This document shows, piece by piece, positions 1-11,720 of a stretch of 64,000 nt of DNA (the first letter of the stretch is position 1; the number at the start of each line of letters is the position of its first letter). The DNA comes from Persicaria tinctoria (taxonomy: Eukaryota > Streptophyta > Magnoliopsida > Caryophyllales > Polygonaceae). The stretch is taken from contig JBANSL010000014.1 in assembly GCA_037127255.1 (NCBI GenBank), positions 64,557,646 through 64,621,645 of the forward strand, in the 5' to 3' direction. The position numbers and the translations under genes are program-made. The notes under the pieces are model-generated. The model was not told where the DNA came from. It saw only the letters and a program-made list of their open reading frames with translations, and did no database searches.

Positions 1-1555
1 GTTTTATTTAACCCCTTGTAAGTAGGGCGTATATCTCGTTTCGTAGGTGAAATTACAGTTCTGTCCCTAGATTTTATTTAACCTCTTCTTCTAAAGAGTC
101 TGTCAGCCGCTTTGCCTTTTGGACTCCATTCACTTTGAATCACAGATCTACATTTTGTGAGTAGCTCGAGCTCGAATCGAGAAAACGAGGCTCGAACTCG
201 AGCTCGGCTCGTTTGTAAACGAGCCAAGCTTGAACACCCACTACTCGAGCTCGTTAGCTCGTATATCAACCCTAGCTGAGGGCGGTGGGGTGGAGGGCGA
301 CACTCGTGGTGGCTCTAGGCGGCTAGTGCGGCGGCCCTCCCGAAAGCTTGAACGGTGGCGGCGCTCTTGGTGGCTTCCCTATTCTAATTAAGTTCCGCGA
401 CAGTATCCTCTACCTCTTATGCCCATTGGGCTTGGCCCAATTAACTCCGACTTTTTCGCGTCCGTTATGGGATGACTACTACTTCCCATTGACATAGACA
501 AGTGTTCAATCCCTTCATGCTCCTTCTTCACATTTACACCGCCTATTCTTTTCTTAAACATTGTCGCACATCTTTAGTTCCCTTCAACAAATGCTCAATT
601 CTTAGAATGACTAGTTTTGTTCACTCTTCACTTCAACTCACAATAGGACTTTTATAACACATAAGATTCTGCAACGTTCATGGTCTACCACACGAACCTT
701 CACTGGAATGTATCCTTTCACTAGGACATATACCTTTGTCGACATCATTAGTTCCTTTAATGTCACATGCACTCAAATTTTTTCATGCTTCTCTTATGTG
801 TCCTTCATAGTTAATTCCTTAAACCGAAACTTCTTCTACACTTCATCGTATAGTTCCTTCACTTGTATACCTTCCAATGAAATCTTCTCTAGTTTTCTTT
901 CACGAGATCCAAGTTGTCTTTATGATCAATCTTCTTATCTCGAGTTCCCTTGCTAAGTTTATTTCATGTTTTTCGGCATAGCACTTGGCAAACACATACG
1001 ACCTTGTTTCTTTGGTTTGTCTGTTGTCATCAAAACACTTTAGGTTTTAGAAAAGGATTAATAGAATCCCAACACTGGTTGACCTAGCCGAAGACGTGTG
1101 TGCAAAAGGACCACTCGACATGCTGAAGGAGTTGTAGGATGCCCGCGATGCTCATCTTGATCTCCCAAGGGAACTTTCACTTGCCAGAGATGCTCATGAT
1201 GGTCTCTTGTTTCAACAAGGCTTTACTGGAGCGCTAATGCTTCAACCATTAAAGAGGATGCATCACCTCAAAAGAAGCTACCGGAGGCCATAATAGAGTC
1301 GGTGACATCCCAGATGACAATCACAATTATAGCATACCCTGACGGGAGCTTGGACCCATCAAAATTGATTTTGAAGTGTTACACTATAGGGCTTTTCCAC
1401 CTTATGTTTTTCTTTTTCCTCGGTAGTTTATGTGGGTGTGTGGTTATCGTGTTCGTATTTTCCTAAAAGACTGTTTGGAGTCGTTTAGTTGTTGTATGAG
1501 CTGTCGTATATACATTTCCTATTTCTTGTTGTCTGCAAAATTATCATCGTTGAAA
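1..1555. other. Unassigned intergenic sequence with a possible hAT end
   Basis: No convincing gene. The stretch at about 145-274 is built from CGAGCTCG/GGCTCG repeats and ends in CAACCCTA; its reverse complement starts TAGGGTTGATATACG, the style of a hAT terminus followed by a subterminal array. I could not find a matching opposite end or an 8-bp duplication, so it may be a truncated element. The open frame at 708-956 is Ser/Phe/Tyr-rich and does not resemble a protein family I know. Positions 1060-1400 have no recognisable content. Confidence 0.4.
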
Positions 1556-1559
1556 GTTA

Positions 1560-2100
1560 CTTTATTCTTGATTGTCCAAATACCCCATATCAAAGAGTAG
1601 CCAAGTTTGATTTTTTTAGACGAGCAAAAATATCATTTGTAATTTGTTTGATCGTTTGATAAGTTACGATATGAAGTTAGTCGTTGTGTTATCAATCTTT
1701 GAAAGACGTTGTATCGTGTGAGTGCACCTTGTAAATAGATGGGTTGCGTCTTCATCAGATTGGTTGCATAATGTACAAGACAAGAAAACCACAACTCCTT
1801 TTTTAACTAGTCTCGTTTTTATTCGGGTTCCATTCATAACAAGTTTCCACATGAAAATTTTCACATTTAGAAGACACTCAATTCCTTAGATCTAAGCAAG
1901 TACGTACTTTCTTGATTTCTGTAGTTCCCTATGATTTTGTCAAGGGTTGATGTTGTAAACCAGTTTTTGTCTCCTAACCCTCTAGCAAAGTTGGTCTTCA
2001 ATATCTGTGATAAGTATCCGAGTGTTTTAGATCATATGTACTATATTCGCGAGTAGTTTTTACATTTTCAAGGGCATAAGTTGATAACTGGGCATCTTAG
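1560..2100 (-). pseudogene. LINE remnant, zinc-binding reverse-transcriptase domain (zf-RVT)
   Basis: On the minus strand, 1864-1664 reads FMWKLVMNG...KTRLVKKG followed by CTLCNQSDEDATHLFTRC. This is the layout of the zf-RVT domain found after reverse transcriptase in plant L1-type LINEs: a W-K-L block, then a C-x2-C with downstream H and C. The frame is open for only 66 codons and has no usable flanks. It is a fossil fragment of ORF2. Confidence 0.6.
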
Positions 2101-2309
2101 AGGTATTAGTCAAATGCAATGTTTTTGGCAATAGGTAAGATCCCTAAATTTATTGCTTTTGTTGGTTTGTCACCCATGAAGTCCCCTAGAACACCGATTT
2201 TGTTAAAATTTACCTTTTGTTCCGATATGCTACAATAGTTGACAATAATTTATTTTACTTAATTTGATGTATGATTTTTGTACCTGCATTTGCTTTGGCA
2301 AAAATCATG

Positions 2310-2600
2310 ATGTCATCGAAAAAGGATAGAGGGATGGATGACAATAAAACTTGATATGGAAAAAGCCTATAATAGAGTAGAATTAAATTTTTCGTACAAA
2401 GTATTAGCTAAGTTTGGATTCAATGACTGATCATTTCATGGACTGAAAAATGCGCGTAAACAGTTTTGTTCTCGGTCCTAATTAATGATGGCTCAACAAA
2501 TATCTTCAAACCAAGTAGAGGACTCTGAAAAGGGGGCCCTATCTCACTACACCTCTTCATCATAAGAGCAATGATCCTGATGAAGCAATTGCAGCATACA
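2310..2600 (+). pseudogene. LINE reverse-transcriptase fragment
   Basis: Plus-strand codons from about 2330 read TIKLDMEKAYNRVE, the motif-A block of plant LINE reverse transcriptase (catalytic Asp in K-L-D). About 200 bases on comes a broken G-L-x-x-G-x-P-I-S block, with a TGA where the family has R in GLRQGDP, so the frame is dead. It is on the opposite strand to the zf-RVT remnant at 1560-2100, so the two are not simply one colinear element. This is an old, degenerate copy. Confidence 0.65.
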
Positions 2601-3536
2601 TCAGATGATTTTCTCCATTGTACTATTAATTCTTCACTATTTAGAGGGAGATCAGATCAATTACTTTTTCAGTTTTTTGTTGCATATATGAGAAATTTTC
2701 TTTAAAAAAAATATATTGAAAGAAATCTAGAATTTATAATTGAAATAATTATTATAATTAAAAAAAAGATAAATAAATTTTTTCATAAAAAATATATATA
2801 TAGGGGTTTGAGTCTTTTATCTTTGTGATTGGTGGCCACCCCTCTATATGAACAAAACATATTTTAGAATTTATTAAATTTGTTGTGCTTTTTAATTTAT
2901 AAAATTAGTAAAAAAAAGCATTTTTTTTTAATTTTAGGTCCGAGAAGGTTGGGATTCGATTATCCATGCCCTCGACTCTCCCCTAAATAGAGGGGATGTA
3001 AATATTTTCGTGTCACTTTTTGAATTGTTACCCATCAATTCACATGTAGCTTTTAGTGGAGCATTCAACGCTTGGTGAGATCAGATAAATAACCGACGAC
3101 AGAGCGAGATTGAAAGAGAGAGCGAGAGATCTGGAGCCGGCGGCGGAGAGGAGAGCTCTGGGCATAATAATGCCTTTTTGGGTCTCGTTTGGTTTACAGA
3201 GTTTACCATATTCTACCTGTAGTGGAATCCATTTGGTCTGTAACAACATTACTAATTAAATAGCATAACACATAAGCCGAGTGGAGTTACATCCTAAAAC
3301 CAATTGATAATAGGAGAAGTAACCTACTAGTTTATATACTAAGACTTTTTTGTCCATATCATCAATGTGAGATTCTTTGGATCTCTTCACATTCTTTCAT
3401 TCTCTCAACAAGCATCAATCTTGATCTTAAAAGTATTATTCCATATAATTTTGGCAGTGTAGTGGACGATCGGAGCCTAAATGTCATATGCTATGTTTAA
3501 ATTAATTAAGTTAAACATGTAATTACAAATATTTCT
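2600..3536. other. AT-rich intergenic stretch, no gene seen
   Basis: It contains A/T runs, a short TATA repeat near 2790-2802 and a GA-rich patch at 3105-3160. No open frame with family resemblance and no clear repeat termini. Confidence 0.5.
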
Positions 3537-3587
3537 TTATTTAATGCTTCAGATATATACACCGCAAATACGCACTTTAATTACAAA

Positions 3588-3805
3588 GTGCATGCACGTC
3601 GTAATTAACGTGCATGCACGTCGAAAATAACGCGCGTGCAGGTGGGTTTGCAACCAGCGTGCCCAGACATGCAGGCACATTTTTTTTAAAACGTGTTTGC
3701 ACGTCGAAAATGATGTGCAATATTGCACGTCAAAAGTAACGTGCAAAACTGCACGTCATTTTGGACGTGCAATATTGCACGTAATTTTTGACGTGCAACA
3801 CGTTA
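3588..3805. repeat. Left subterminal palindromic array (TGCACGT motifs)
   Basis: About ten copies of gtgca/tgcac blocks alternate with short A/T spacers, many forming small palindromes such as CGTGCAATATTGCACG. The same motif family fills 6983-7125 at the other end. Subterminal arrays like this usually bind transposase in plant DNA transposons; that role is inferred here. Confidence 0.75.
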
Positions 3806-3903
3806 TCTAAAATTCACGAAGACGTGCCCCTTCGTCTCCATAGTGCTTCAATCAGATCGAGAGAGAGGGTTAGGGTTTGCCGGCGCCGACGAGCAAGAGA
3901 GAA

Positions 3904-3906
<3 letters not shown>

Positions 3907-3986
<80 letters not shown>
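3907..3986 (+). repeat. (GA)n microsatellite
   Basis: An uninterrupted GA dinucleotide run of about 80 bases, within the first exon of the OTU-domain gene, where it encodes alternating Arg and Glu. Confidence 0.97.
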
Positions 3987-3988
<2 letters not shown>

Positions 3989-4373
3989 GAGACAGAGAGA
4001 GAAGGAGCCGGAGATGGTGCCAGTGGAAGCGGAGATGGTGGTGGTGCCAGTGGAGGCGGAGGGTGGTGGTGCGGAGGCAGCGAAGGCGGTGACGATGGAG
4101 GTGGCGCAGATGGAGACTGAGGAGGGTGGTGGTGGTGGCGGTGGTGGTGGAGCGGTGGCGGAGAGGGTGGAGGGTTGTGGTGGTGGTGGAGCGGTGGCGG
4201 AGGTGGCAGTTCTGGTGGAGGAGGCGCAGACGGAGGCGGTGACGATGGAGGTAGCGGCCGACGATCAGCCAGAGGTGGTGGTGCCGGCGTCGGATCCGAA
4301 GGTGGCGACGCAATCCCTACTACCGCCGCAGAAGCGGCGTAATATGGAGGTGTCTCCTGTCCCGACCCCACCG

Positions 4374-5152
4374 GTATGTTATTTGAATTATTTATTTTAT
4401 TTGATAGTAATAGTTTTATAGTTTTATAATATAGTTTGATAGATTATAATATAGTTTTATAATATAATTTGATTGATTATAATTGATAGTATATAGTTTT
4501 TATGATTTGCTATATGTTTATAATTTTATAGTTTATAAAATATAGTTTTATAATGTAGTTATATAGGTTAGATTATTGTTTAATAATATAGTTGTTAATA
4601 TAGTTTGTATAATATAGTTTAAATATTTGTTTTATGCTTGTAGTTTCAAATACATAACAATAGTTTGTACAATATGTACAAACTACATTAAAATATAGTT
4701 TGTACAATATGTACAAACTACATTAAAATACATTAAAATAAATTCAAATATAGTAAAAATACATTAAAAGATATTTAAAAACAGTATAATATATTTAAAC
4801 ACATTACAATATCGAACAGACATTCAAACCCAATAAAAAACATTAAAAACAATTAATATATATTAAAAGACATTAAAAGATATTAAAATACATCAAAAGA
4901 CATTAGAATAACATTAAAAGTCCTTAAAATACATTAAAAGACATTACAAGACATTAAAAGCCATTAAAAGCCATTACAAGACAGTAAAAGCCATTGAAAA
5001 TCATTCCAAGACATTAGAAGACATTAAAATAAATTCAAACCCATTAAAAGACATTATAACAAATTGAAAAGACATTAACAGCCAACTGCATCAAATGAAT
5101 TAGCATAAGTAATATAGAAAGTAACATATTCTTAAACATTTCATAATAACAG
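4374..5152 (+). other. Long intron with degenerate A-rich tandem repeat
   Basis: The donor GTATGT follows CCACCG and the acceptor AACAG precedes GCATGG, joining two open frames in phase. From about 4720 to 5080 the intron is a degenerate array of (acATTAAAAG)-type units on one strand, with many substitutions. No coding content. Confidence 0.6.
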
Positions 5153-6982
5153 GCATGGAGGCTCATGAGGACTGATGATACCCTACGACCGGTTAGGGTC
5201 GGCGACCGGGCAGCGGTCAATGTGCTTATGGTAGAGGGTGGGGGAGAGGATATGGTCGAGGGAGGAGCAGAGGGGGAGACGGTACCCCATGTTAGAGAGG
5301 ATGAGACACATACAATACATGATCTACTGATGTCTGCCGAGGGCTATCGACAGTCCATGGGGACCCCCCCGGTCGACGAGGATGACAACTTCTGGCGGGG
5401 TCTGCCTGATTTCCGCTCTTCTAGCGATCCGATGGATGGGCATCAGCCTTCGTTGGAGCCTGCCTATGTACTCAGCAGCTGCGTCACTGATGTAGTTGCG
5501 GATCGACGGGTCCACGGGGGGCGACCGCCTGCTCGGCTGCCCCCCACCATCCACAGGGCATCTACTTCAGGCGTCCACGAGGCTTTTACTTCCGCCACCC
5601 ACGACGCTGAGGCTTCGACATCCACACCACCGCCGATTGGAGGGTTTGTTACGGGATCCCTTGTGTCCATGAGATTCACGCATACGTCAATTCCGGTACT
5701 CCGATACCCGCTGAGGACATCCACCCATTCTGGATGGTTTTTTCATGGACTGACATCGACGACACCCCACTGCCGTATGAGGTGTCATCTTCATACACGG
5801 CTTCCAACAATGTATGCGACAATGAGCTCCACCCACCCTCATCTGCAAGCGTCCGATCGAAAGGGAGGCATCGGGGGTCGAGGAATGCCTGCAGAACCAA
5901 CCCGTTGCCATACGAGGAGTTAAGGGCAAATTTTGAGAGAGAAGAAGCACGTGCTGCTTGACATGCTGCTCGACATCGTCCACAAGCGACCTAAGCTCGA
6001 TGTGGACGTGATGATGTGTTCGGAGGGTTCAACTGGGGTCGAAACAACGTTGATCCCTTCATGCTCGGACATATTGAGGGTGTGAGCGACACTATTGGAG
6101 ATGGTCATTGTGGCTACCGTGCTTTGGCGTCATTGACATCACTTGACATCACCGATCGGCGAGTCTGCTTTCCCGGAACTCAAAACGTTATTATGGAATC
6201 ACTTGGAGCCGATCTCTATGCCGGTTGTTATATGGGAGGGTACTCATTCCAGCAGTTTGTCGACAACCAGAGATGGGCGGGACCTGTGCATGGTGATAGG
6301 AGACGGTGGATAGAGCTACCCATCATGGGTTTAGTATTTGCAACGGTATATCAGATTCCTCTCGTCGTCCTAGCTTGGCATCATCCGTTCACATGTCTCC
6401 CCATGACCTCGCCGACACCTGCTAACAACCCTCAATCAGCAACCCTTGGTTTAGCCTGCATCGGAAACCAAGACCATTTTGCCGCGGTACGACTTCAAAC
6501 GTCTTATTTTATTACCTATTCTTGCTTTTCATCTATATGTCAATACTCTAACTCTAATTTTCCGTTCTCATAGATCTGGTTGCGTCCTAACGCTCCTATT
6601 CCGCTGTCTGCGCCAGAATGGGTTGCACATCAACCAAGCGTCGAAGGATGGGATGCTCCGTTTCAAGCTCGGTTTGACAGATTCCGAGCCTTACGTGTCG
6701 AGTCTGGTCGCCCTTTACACTTTGCCTAGATTTTATTCCACCAGTCTATTAAAATTATCGATGTAAACCTTTTTTTTCCGTGCCTTGTAATATAATTTGC
6801 ATATTATCCGAATGAAAACCTTAACAATTATTGCTTTCCATTTAATTATCACTTGACAATTAAACTCACCAATGCTCGGAATGACTTAGACCCTAAACCT
6901 CCCATAACTAAACCCTTCAATTTCTTTCAATTAACCCTAAAAAACCCTCTGTAATTAAACCCTAAACCCTAAACCTTCAACC

Positions 6983-7125
6983 CTATGTAGGGTTTGCACG
7001 TCACTTAAGACGTGCACATTTGCACGTTGTTAATGACGTGCAAATCCTAATTTCCTAACGATGTGCACAATGCCACATCTGCACGTTAATAAGGACGTAC
7101 ATGCACGTTAGTTTCGACGTGCAAA
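6983..7125. repeat. Right subterminal palindromic array (TGCACGT motifs)
   Basis: Gene-free tail of the transposon. Copies of TTGCACGTC, GACGTGCA and related blocks are separated by 8-20 bases and mirror the left array. Just upstream (6890-6980) is a loose run of ACCCTAAA-like motifs. Confidence 0.75.
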
Positions 7126-7283
7126 TCCATAATCATCATTTACGGTGTATCTAACAACACCCTTATTTAAACAATTAAAGCAACATGGAATCCTGATTAC
7201 ATATTACGGACTGTAATGCATGTCTGTATATATGAAGTTTGTTTTGGTTGTCAGATCATTAATTAAGACTTAATTGATTATTA

Positions 7284-7521
7284 CTCTCTCCGTTTCAAAA
7301 TAAATGTCTTTTTACTATTCCGCACGCATTTTAATGATGTAAAAACTCTATGAAATATTAATTTTTTAATCAATTTTTTTAATAAACTCATACATATTAC
7401 TAATAGGTATGGAATTATTAAAAAAAATTCATCAAAAAATAATATTTTATAGAGTTTTTACCTTCTTAAAATACGTGCATTAAAAGACAAACGATACTTA
7501 TTATGAAACAAACGGAGGGAG
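7284..7521. mobile_element. Stowaway-type MITE
   Basis: 238 bp flanked by TA (7282-7283 and 7522-7523). The left end is CTCTCTCCGTTTCAAAATAA; the right end in reverse is CTCCCTCCGTTTGTTTCATA. CTCCCTCCGT ends with a TA duplication are the hallmark of Stowaway (Tc1/mariner-derived) MITEs. It is AT-rich and non-coding. Confidence 0.88.
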
Positions 7522-8327
7522 TAATAGATTTTGTAATCCTATCTACACAATATATAAGACGAAAGACTAAGTCTATATATGGATATTAAAAGAATGGAAC
7601 AAATTAAGACAAGCATGAAAATGAATGAATGGTGGTGACGATAGCACATACGGGATGGAACATGCTGATGAATTAATGATTATGATTATGTGTACATATC
7701 ATCATTAATAGCTATACACTGTTTACTTACATCAGTTACATACTTGCATAACCACATATATAATGTACGTGCTGCTAATTAATTAGTAAGAACTCGTACT
7801 ACTACGTACCTTATATATACTAACATCATGGATTTAGATCATCTACCGACTTTCCCATTATATATATGGAATTTTCAGATTCTAGAGAATTTTAAATATT
7901 CTTTTAGTCACTCATTATAGATTTCTTAGATATGTTTCTCCTAATCTAAGGATTTTCTATCTTAGGCTTCTTATTAGTTTAATTATTTTAACTTTTTTTT
8001 TTAAATTAATTTTTTTAGATATGGTTTGAGTTAAGGAACAAATAATTTAACAAATATATATATTTTTTCTATTTTTTGAAGTTTTTTTTTTTTAAAAAAA
8101 AACTTGTCGGAGGAAATATGGTCTTACATCTCGGATTTGTTTAAGATTAAGTTCATATTCATAATGTAATAATGGAGTACTAGTTTTTGTTAAAGAGGGA
8201 AATCACAAAAAGAAATTAATAAAAATGCCAACAATATATACGTAGTGGAACTTTACAAAATATGATCACAAGAAATAATCATTAATAAAAATAGGAAAAT
8301 AGGGTCATTTAATGTAAAGAAAATAAC

Positions 8328-8330
<3 letters not shown>

Positions 8331-8369
<39 letters not shown>
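8331..8369. repeat. (AT)n microsatellite
   Basis: Uninterrupted AT dinucleotide run of about 39 bases. Confidence 0.97.
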
Positions 8370-8372
<3 letters not shown>

Positions 8373-9877
8373 TCATGAATATAGAAGTAACATGTTTGTC
8401 ATTAATTTGCAAATACTTTACCAAATATATATAATGCTGAATAAAGTAGGGGGCCGGTGTGTAAATTGTGATAGAAAGTTTTCCCAACGACATGCCTAAA
8501 TTTGGATCAACAATATATATATAAGTGGATTTTGAAAGCTGGCCTATCACTTAATTAATTATGTAGATTCAATGATTGAAACAAAAGAAAATATGAATTA
8601 TTGTATTTAGATGAACATGCATATTATTTAATATGTAGATGTGATGATTGTTTTGTATACAATCTTGGACATTTTTTTGTCTCATGCTTCAATGTTTTGC
8701 TGTTTTGCTTTATAGCAAATCTAGACATGCTGCTGATCGATTAAGTCAAGGCAACGTTTGAAAGCATACGTAAATAATAAAACCAAGCTTTCCGAAAAAC
8801 ACATAATTTAATTTTTGGTTATAATATTAAAGTACAATTTATATTTACTTGAGAAATACATATGCAAATGCAAAGTCAGGTTTAATTGGCAGGGTTTGGG
8901 TAAGGTGCATATTTGCAATAAGTGCAAAGTCTGGTATATACAAGGAATTCGAAGCTACTTCAACATTCACTATATAGAGGCCCCCTGATATATCATGCAT
9001 GATTAAACTGAGTATGTATATTTATAATAAATCTTTTTGTTCACTTTCCTATTCACATTTGTCATCTCATGTATATGCACTTGCCTATTTTTATTCATGT
9101 GGCATGCAGTGCTTGTTGTGGGATCTTTACTGTCAAGGCAATTGAAGCGCTAGTTTTTGGTGGAGATCGATATTAGATTTTTTTACTCAAGAGAAGCTGT
9201 TTCACTATCGTGAACTTATGTATTTATATATAATGAAGGAAAATGGAGCTTCCAATTTTAGTATTTGTTAAAAAATATATGGGTGCTGCTGTTGTAATTG
9301 ATTTGAAACATCTAAGGGTTTAGACTGGTTGGCGTATTTTGTAAACATCCTGGTTGGGTATGTATTTGGGAAACATCCTGGCTGGTTGTGTATTTGAAAA
9401 CATTGGTTGGTTACGTAATATATGTTGCAATATCATGGATGGTTGATTTTTAGTTTTCATTATATATGCTAAAATTTGTCAAATATGAATATGCAATATT
9501 TTCATCATTTGTCAACTATCTATCATGCTTTGTCAGCTATCTGCCTATCTGTCATACTTTGTCAGCTTATGTTCAGGCGTTTTTTAGCACTTTGTTAACT
9601 GTCAATCTTCATTAGTGTAAAAGTTGCCAATGAAATGAATTCACCATGTTGAGAAATGAATTACACAAACAAATATGCTGATAAATACAAATACATATGC
9701 TGATAAATACACATATAAGCTGACAAACAAATTTATTAGTAAATGTATGCAACTGTTAGTTTATAAATGTGTTTTAATATATGGTGACAACTGACAACTG
9801 ATTACACATATTTGCTGATAAATTCATCATTATTGAACACGCAATATTTATGCTTATAAAGAAATATACCGACAAAC

Positions 9878-9931
<54 letters not shown>

Positions 9932-9935
<4 letters not shown>

Positions 9936-9944
9936 CGTTCATTA

Positions 9945-10010
<66 letters not shown>

Positions 10011-10023
10011 TAATGAACGAATT
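9932..10023. repeat. 92-bp perfect palindrome with an (AT)31 core
   Basis: The arm AATTCGTTCATTAGC (9932-9946) is exactly reverse-complemented at 10009-10023. The 62 bases between are (AT)31, which is itself self-complementary. The whole block can therefore extrude as one hairpin or cruciform. It is directly preceded by another (TA)n run (9880-9932). Confidence 0.93.
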
Positions 10024-10837
10024 TTTATGTTGATAACAGTATATCATTCATTGGTTATGTACTGACAAACGAATTTATAAGAAAATATTTGCTAATAAAT
10101 ACTAGTATACAATTGAAATACACGCGAAATCGGCAAGCGAAATAGGAAAATATATGAGCGAAATTGGGAGATGGAATTCGTGAATGAAAATGGGAGCTTA
10201 TTGCACAAGAAAACTAGGAGATCGAGGAGTCAATATTGAGAGGCGCAAGCGGCAATTAGGGTGTTTGGTGGACATTTAATTAATAAATCTTGGATAGTGG
10301 ACATTTGATTAATTAGGTTATATTAATTATATGGACAATTACTTTTTTTTTCCTCCCCTTATTATATTACGAGTATCAATATCGATATCAAAATATGATT
10401 TGAGTATGCATGATATCAATATCTAATCCTTTTGTTTGATAAATTGCAACGAGGAATAGGAAGGAGAATAGAGCATATATAAAAAAATATTAGAAGATAC
10501 TCTCATATCTCCACTTACATTAATTAGTATGTCAAAATGTTCTAAAAATAGTGTATACATATAGTAGGATATCAAATTATATCGATATATTAATATATCA
10601 AATACTTGATATAAAAACTGACATACATAATCAGTTTTTCTATCCTATATTTTTAGGCCATAGGATAAGACCATAAATTAGGAAAACTTATCTACCAAAA
10701 AAAACAAGCGACCCTAAAAATCTAATTAAAAAAAGACTAAACTAATTAAAATCTAAAAAAACAATTTAAATTTAGGGTCTTAAGTCTTAACCTATACCTT
10801 TGAGGCATATGATAAAAAAATTGATACATAATATATC

Positions 10838-11079
10838 TTTGAATAAGCTCAAATTGAGCTAGAATCCATGTCGAATTCCATATCTAGGAGCTCAGAAACT
10901 CTCTCCATTGTTTGTTACAGGTGGTTGTTACAACCTCCAAAATGACGCCAAGATCTCCTTTTACACAGGTAAGCTCGGAGATCTAATCTAGGTGAAATGA
11001 CCCTTTTACCCCTGCTAATCCCACATTATTTACAATGTGCATAATGCACATTTCATACATGATGATGTATACTCCCATA
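10838..11079 (-). repeat. 3' LTR of Copia-1
   Basis: The downstream LTR in element sense. It is followed on the internal side by the polypurine tract (11080-11092, CTTGAGGGGGG-like in element sense). It matches 16694-16935 with four differences, at about 1.7%, indicating a recent insertion. Confidence 0.93.
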
Positions 11080-11087
11080 TACCCCCC

Positions 11088-11700
11088 TCAAGCTGGACGA
11101 GAGATGGGAAGAACGAGTCCAAGCTTGCTAGTAAGGACCCCATGTTGATGAGCTCCCAAAGCCTTGGTCAAGACCTCTGCAATTTGCATAGATGAAGACA
11201 CGTGAGAGGTTCTGATGAAACCATCTTGCACCATTTCTCTGATGAAGTGGCTATCAATACGAACATGCTTGGTCCTTTCATGGAAGATTGGATTTGCTGC
11301 TAACTCCTGAGCCAATTTGTTGGAAGAGATACATGAATATGTAGATCAGCAAGTAACCCCTGAAGCCAGACTAATTCACTTGTTGCAGTGGACATGGCTC
11401 TATGCTCACTCTCTGTAGAGGACTTGGAAACAACCTTTTGTTTCTTTGTCTTCCAGGAAATGAGAGAAGATCCCAAAAACACACAATAACTTGTCAAGGA
11501 TCTGCCTGTATCCCGACAATTCCCCCAGTCTGCATCACTATAAGCACTGAGGTTGAAGGAAGAAGATGCATGATATGACAAAGCCAAGTTGATGCTCCCT
11601 TTTAAGTATCTCAGCAAATACATAGCTGCATTCCAGTGAGGTTGAAGAGGGTGTTGAAGAAATTGGCTAAGCTGTTGGACAGTGTATGAAATGTCAGGCC
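11088..11700 (-). pseudogene. Copia-1 RNase H domain
   Basis: Two overlapping frames. 11623-11300 begins MYLLRYLKGSINLALSY and includes the SDADWG block (first catalytic Asp) and SKSSTESEHRAMS (the conserved Glu-type block). 11315-11088 continues with FHERTKHVRIDSHFIRE and the closing LTKALG block, and stops next to the polypurine tract. A frameshift at about 11305 separates the halves. Upstream codons SRPDI at about 11700 connect to reverse transcriptase across hAT-A. Confidence 0.85.
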
Positions 11701-11720
11701 TTGAGAGTGTAAGGTATAGC

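Larger units (their letters stand above)
3843..6729 (+). pseudogene. Degenerate spliced gene with OTU-family cysteine protease domain, inside a transposon
   Basis: Proposed exons are 3843-4373, 5153-6486 and 6574-6729, with GT-AG introns that keep frame at both junctions. Exon 1 encodes an (Arg-Glu)n run from the GA microsatellite and a Gly/Val/Glu-rich region. Exon 2 starts A-W-R-L-M-R-T-D-D and is low in complexity. The OTU domain follows, with the catalytic-Cys block GDGHCGYRALA near 6100 and the His block NQDHFAA at the exon 2/3 junction. Exon 3 continues IWLRPNAP and ends at TAG 6727-6729. OTU proteins are deubiquitinase-type proteases. The frame shifts near 5650-5700 and has two in-frame stops at about 5959 and 5992 just before the OTU domain. 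The OTU part alone (ATG 6016) is intact, with both catalytic-type residues present. Confidence 0.65.
3545..7162 (+). mobile_element. Terminal-inverted-repeat DNA transposon carrying an OTU-domain gene
   Basis: The two ends are inverted copies: the left reads TGCTTCAGATATATACACCG and continues CAAAT; the reverse complement of the right reads TTGTTAGATACACCG and continues TAAAT. The copy TTATTTAA flanks both outer ends (3537-3544 and 7163-7170), an 8-bp duplication, or 9 bp with one mismatch. Just inside each end is an array of palindromic TGCACGT/ACGTGCA motifs. No transposase is visible, so the element is non-autonomous. The payload is a spliced OTU-protease gene. Mutator-like elements often carry OTU domains and make 9-bp duplications, so MULE is my first guess. 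PIF/Harbinger is an alternative because the end could also be read with a TAA duplication. Confidence 0.7.
7524..10832. other. AT-rich intergenic region, no gene recognised
   Basis: Contains (AT)n runs at 8331-8369 and 9880-9932, a large palindrome at 9932-10023, and a short imperfect tandem repeat of an aACATCCTGGYTGG-like unit near 9340-9410. Phrases such as GCTGATAAATAC and GACAAACGAAT recur between 9670 and 10090. No frame resembles a protein. Confidence 0.55.

Noticed and set aside
26..274. Full hAT element from TAGGGCGTATATCTCG to CAACCCTA
   Set aside because: Ends match only in the first bases and the flanks CTTGTAAG and GCTGAGGG are not a duplication.
3814..4371. Long minus-strand open frame rich in Pro, His and Leu-Ser
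   Set aside because: Antisense of the GA microsatellite and of exon 1; composition is that of a shadow frame and there is no family resemblance.
6885..6985. CCCTAAA-like motifs resembling plant telomere repeat
   Set aside because: Only two or three exact adjacent copies in a loose patch; not a telomere or a clear interstitial array.
3537..7170. CACTA or Copia identity for the OTU-carrying element
   Set aside because: No CACTA terminus, no LTR pair and no 3- or 5-bp duplication; inverted ends with an 8/9-bp duplication fit a MULE-like element better.
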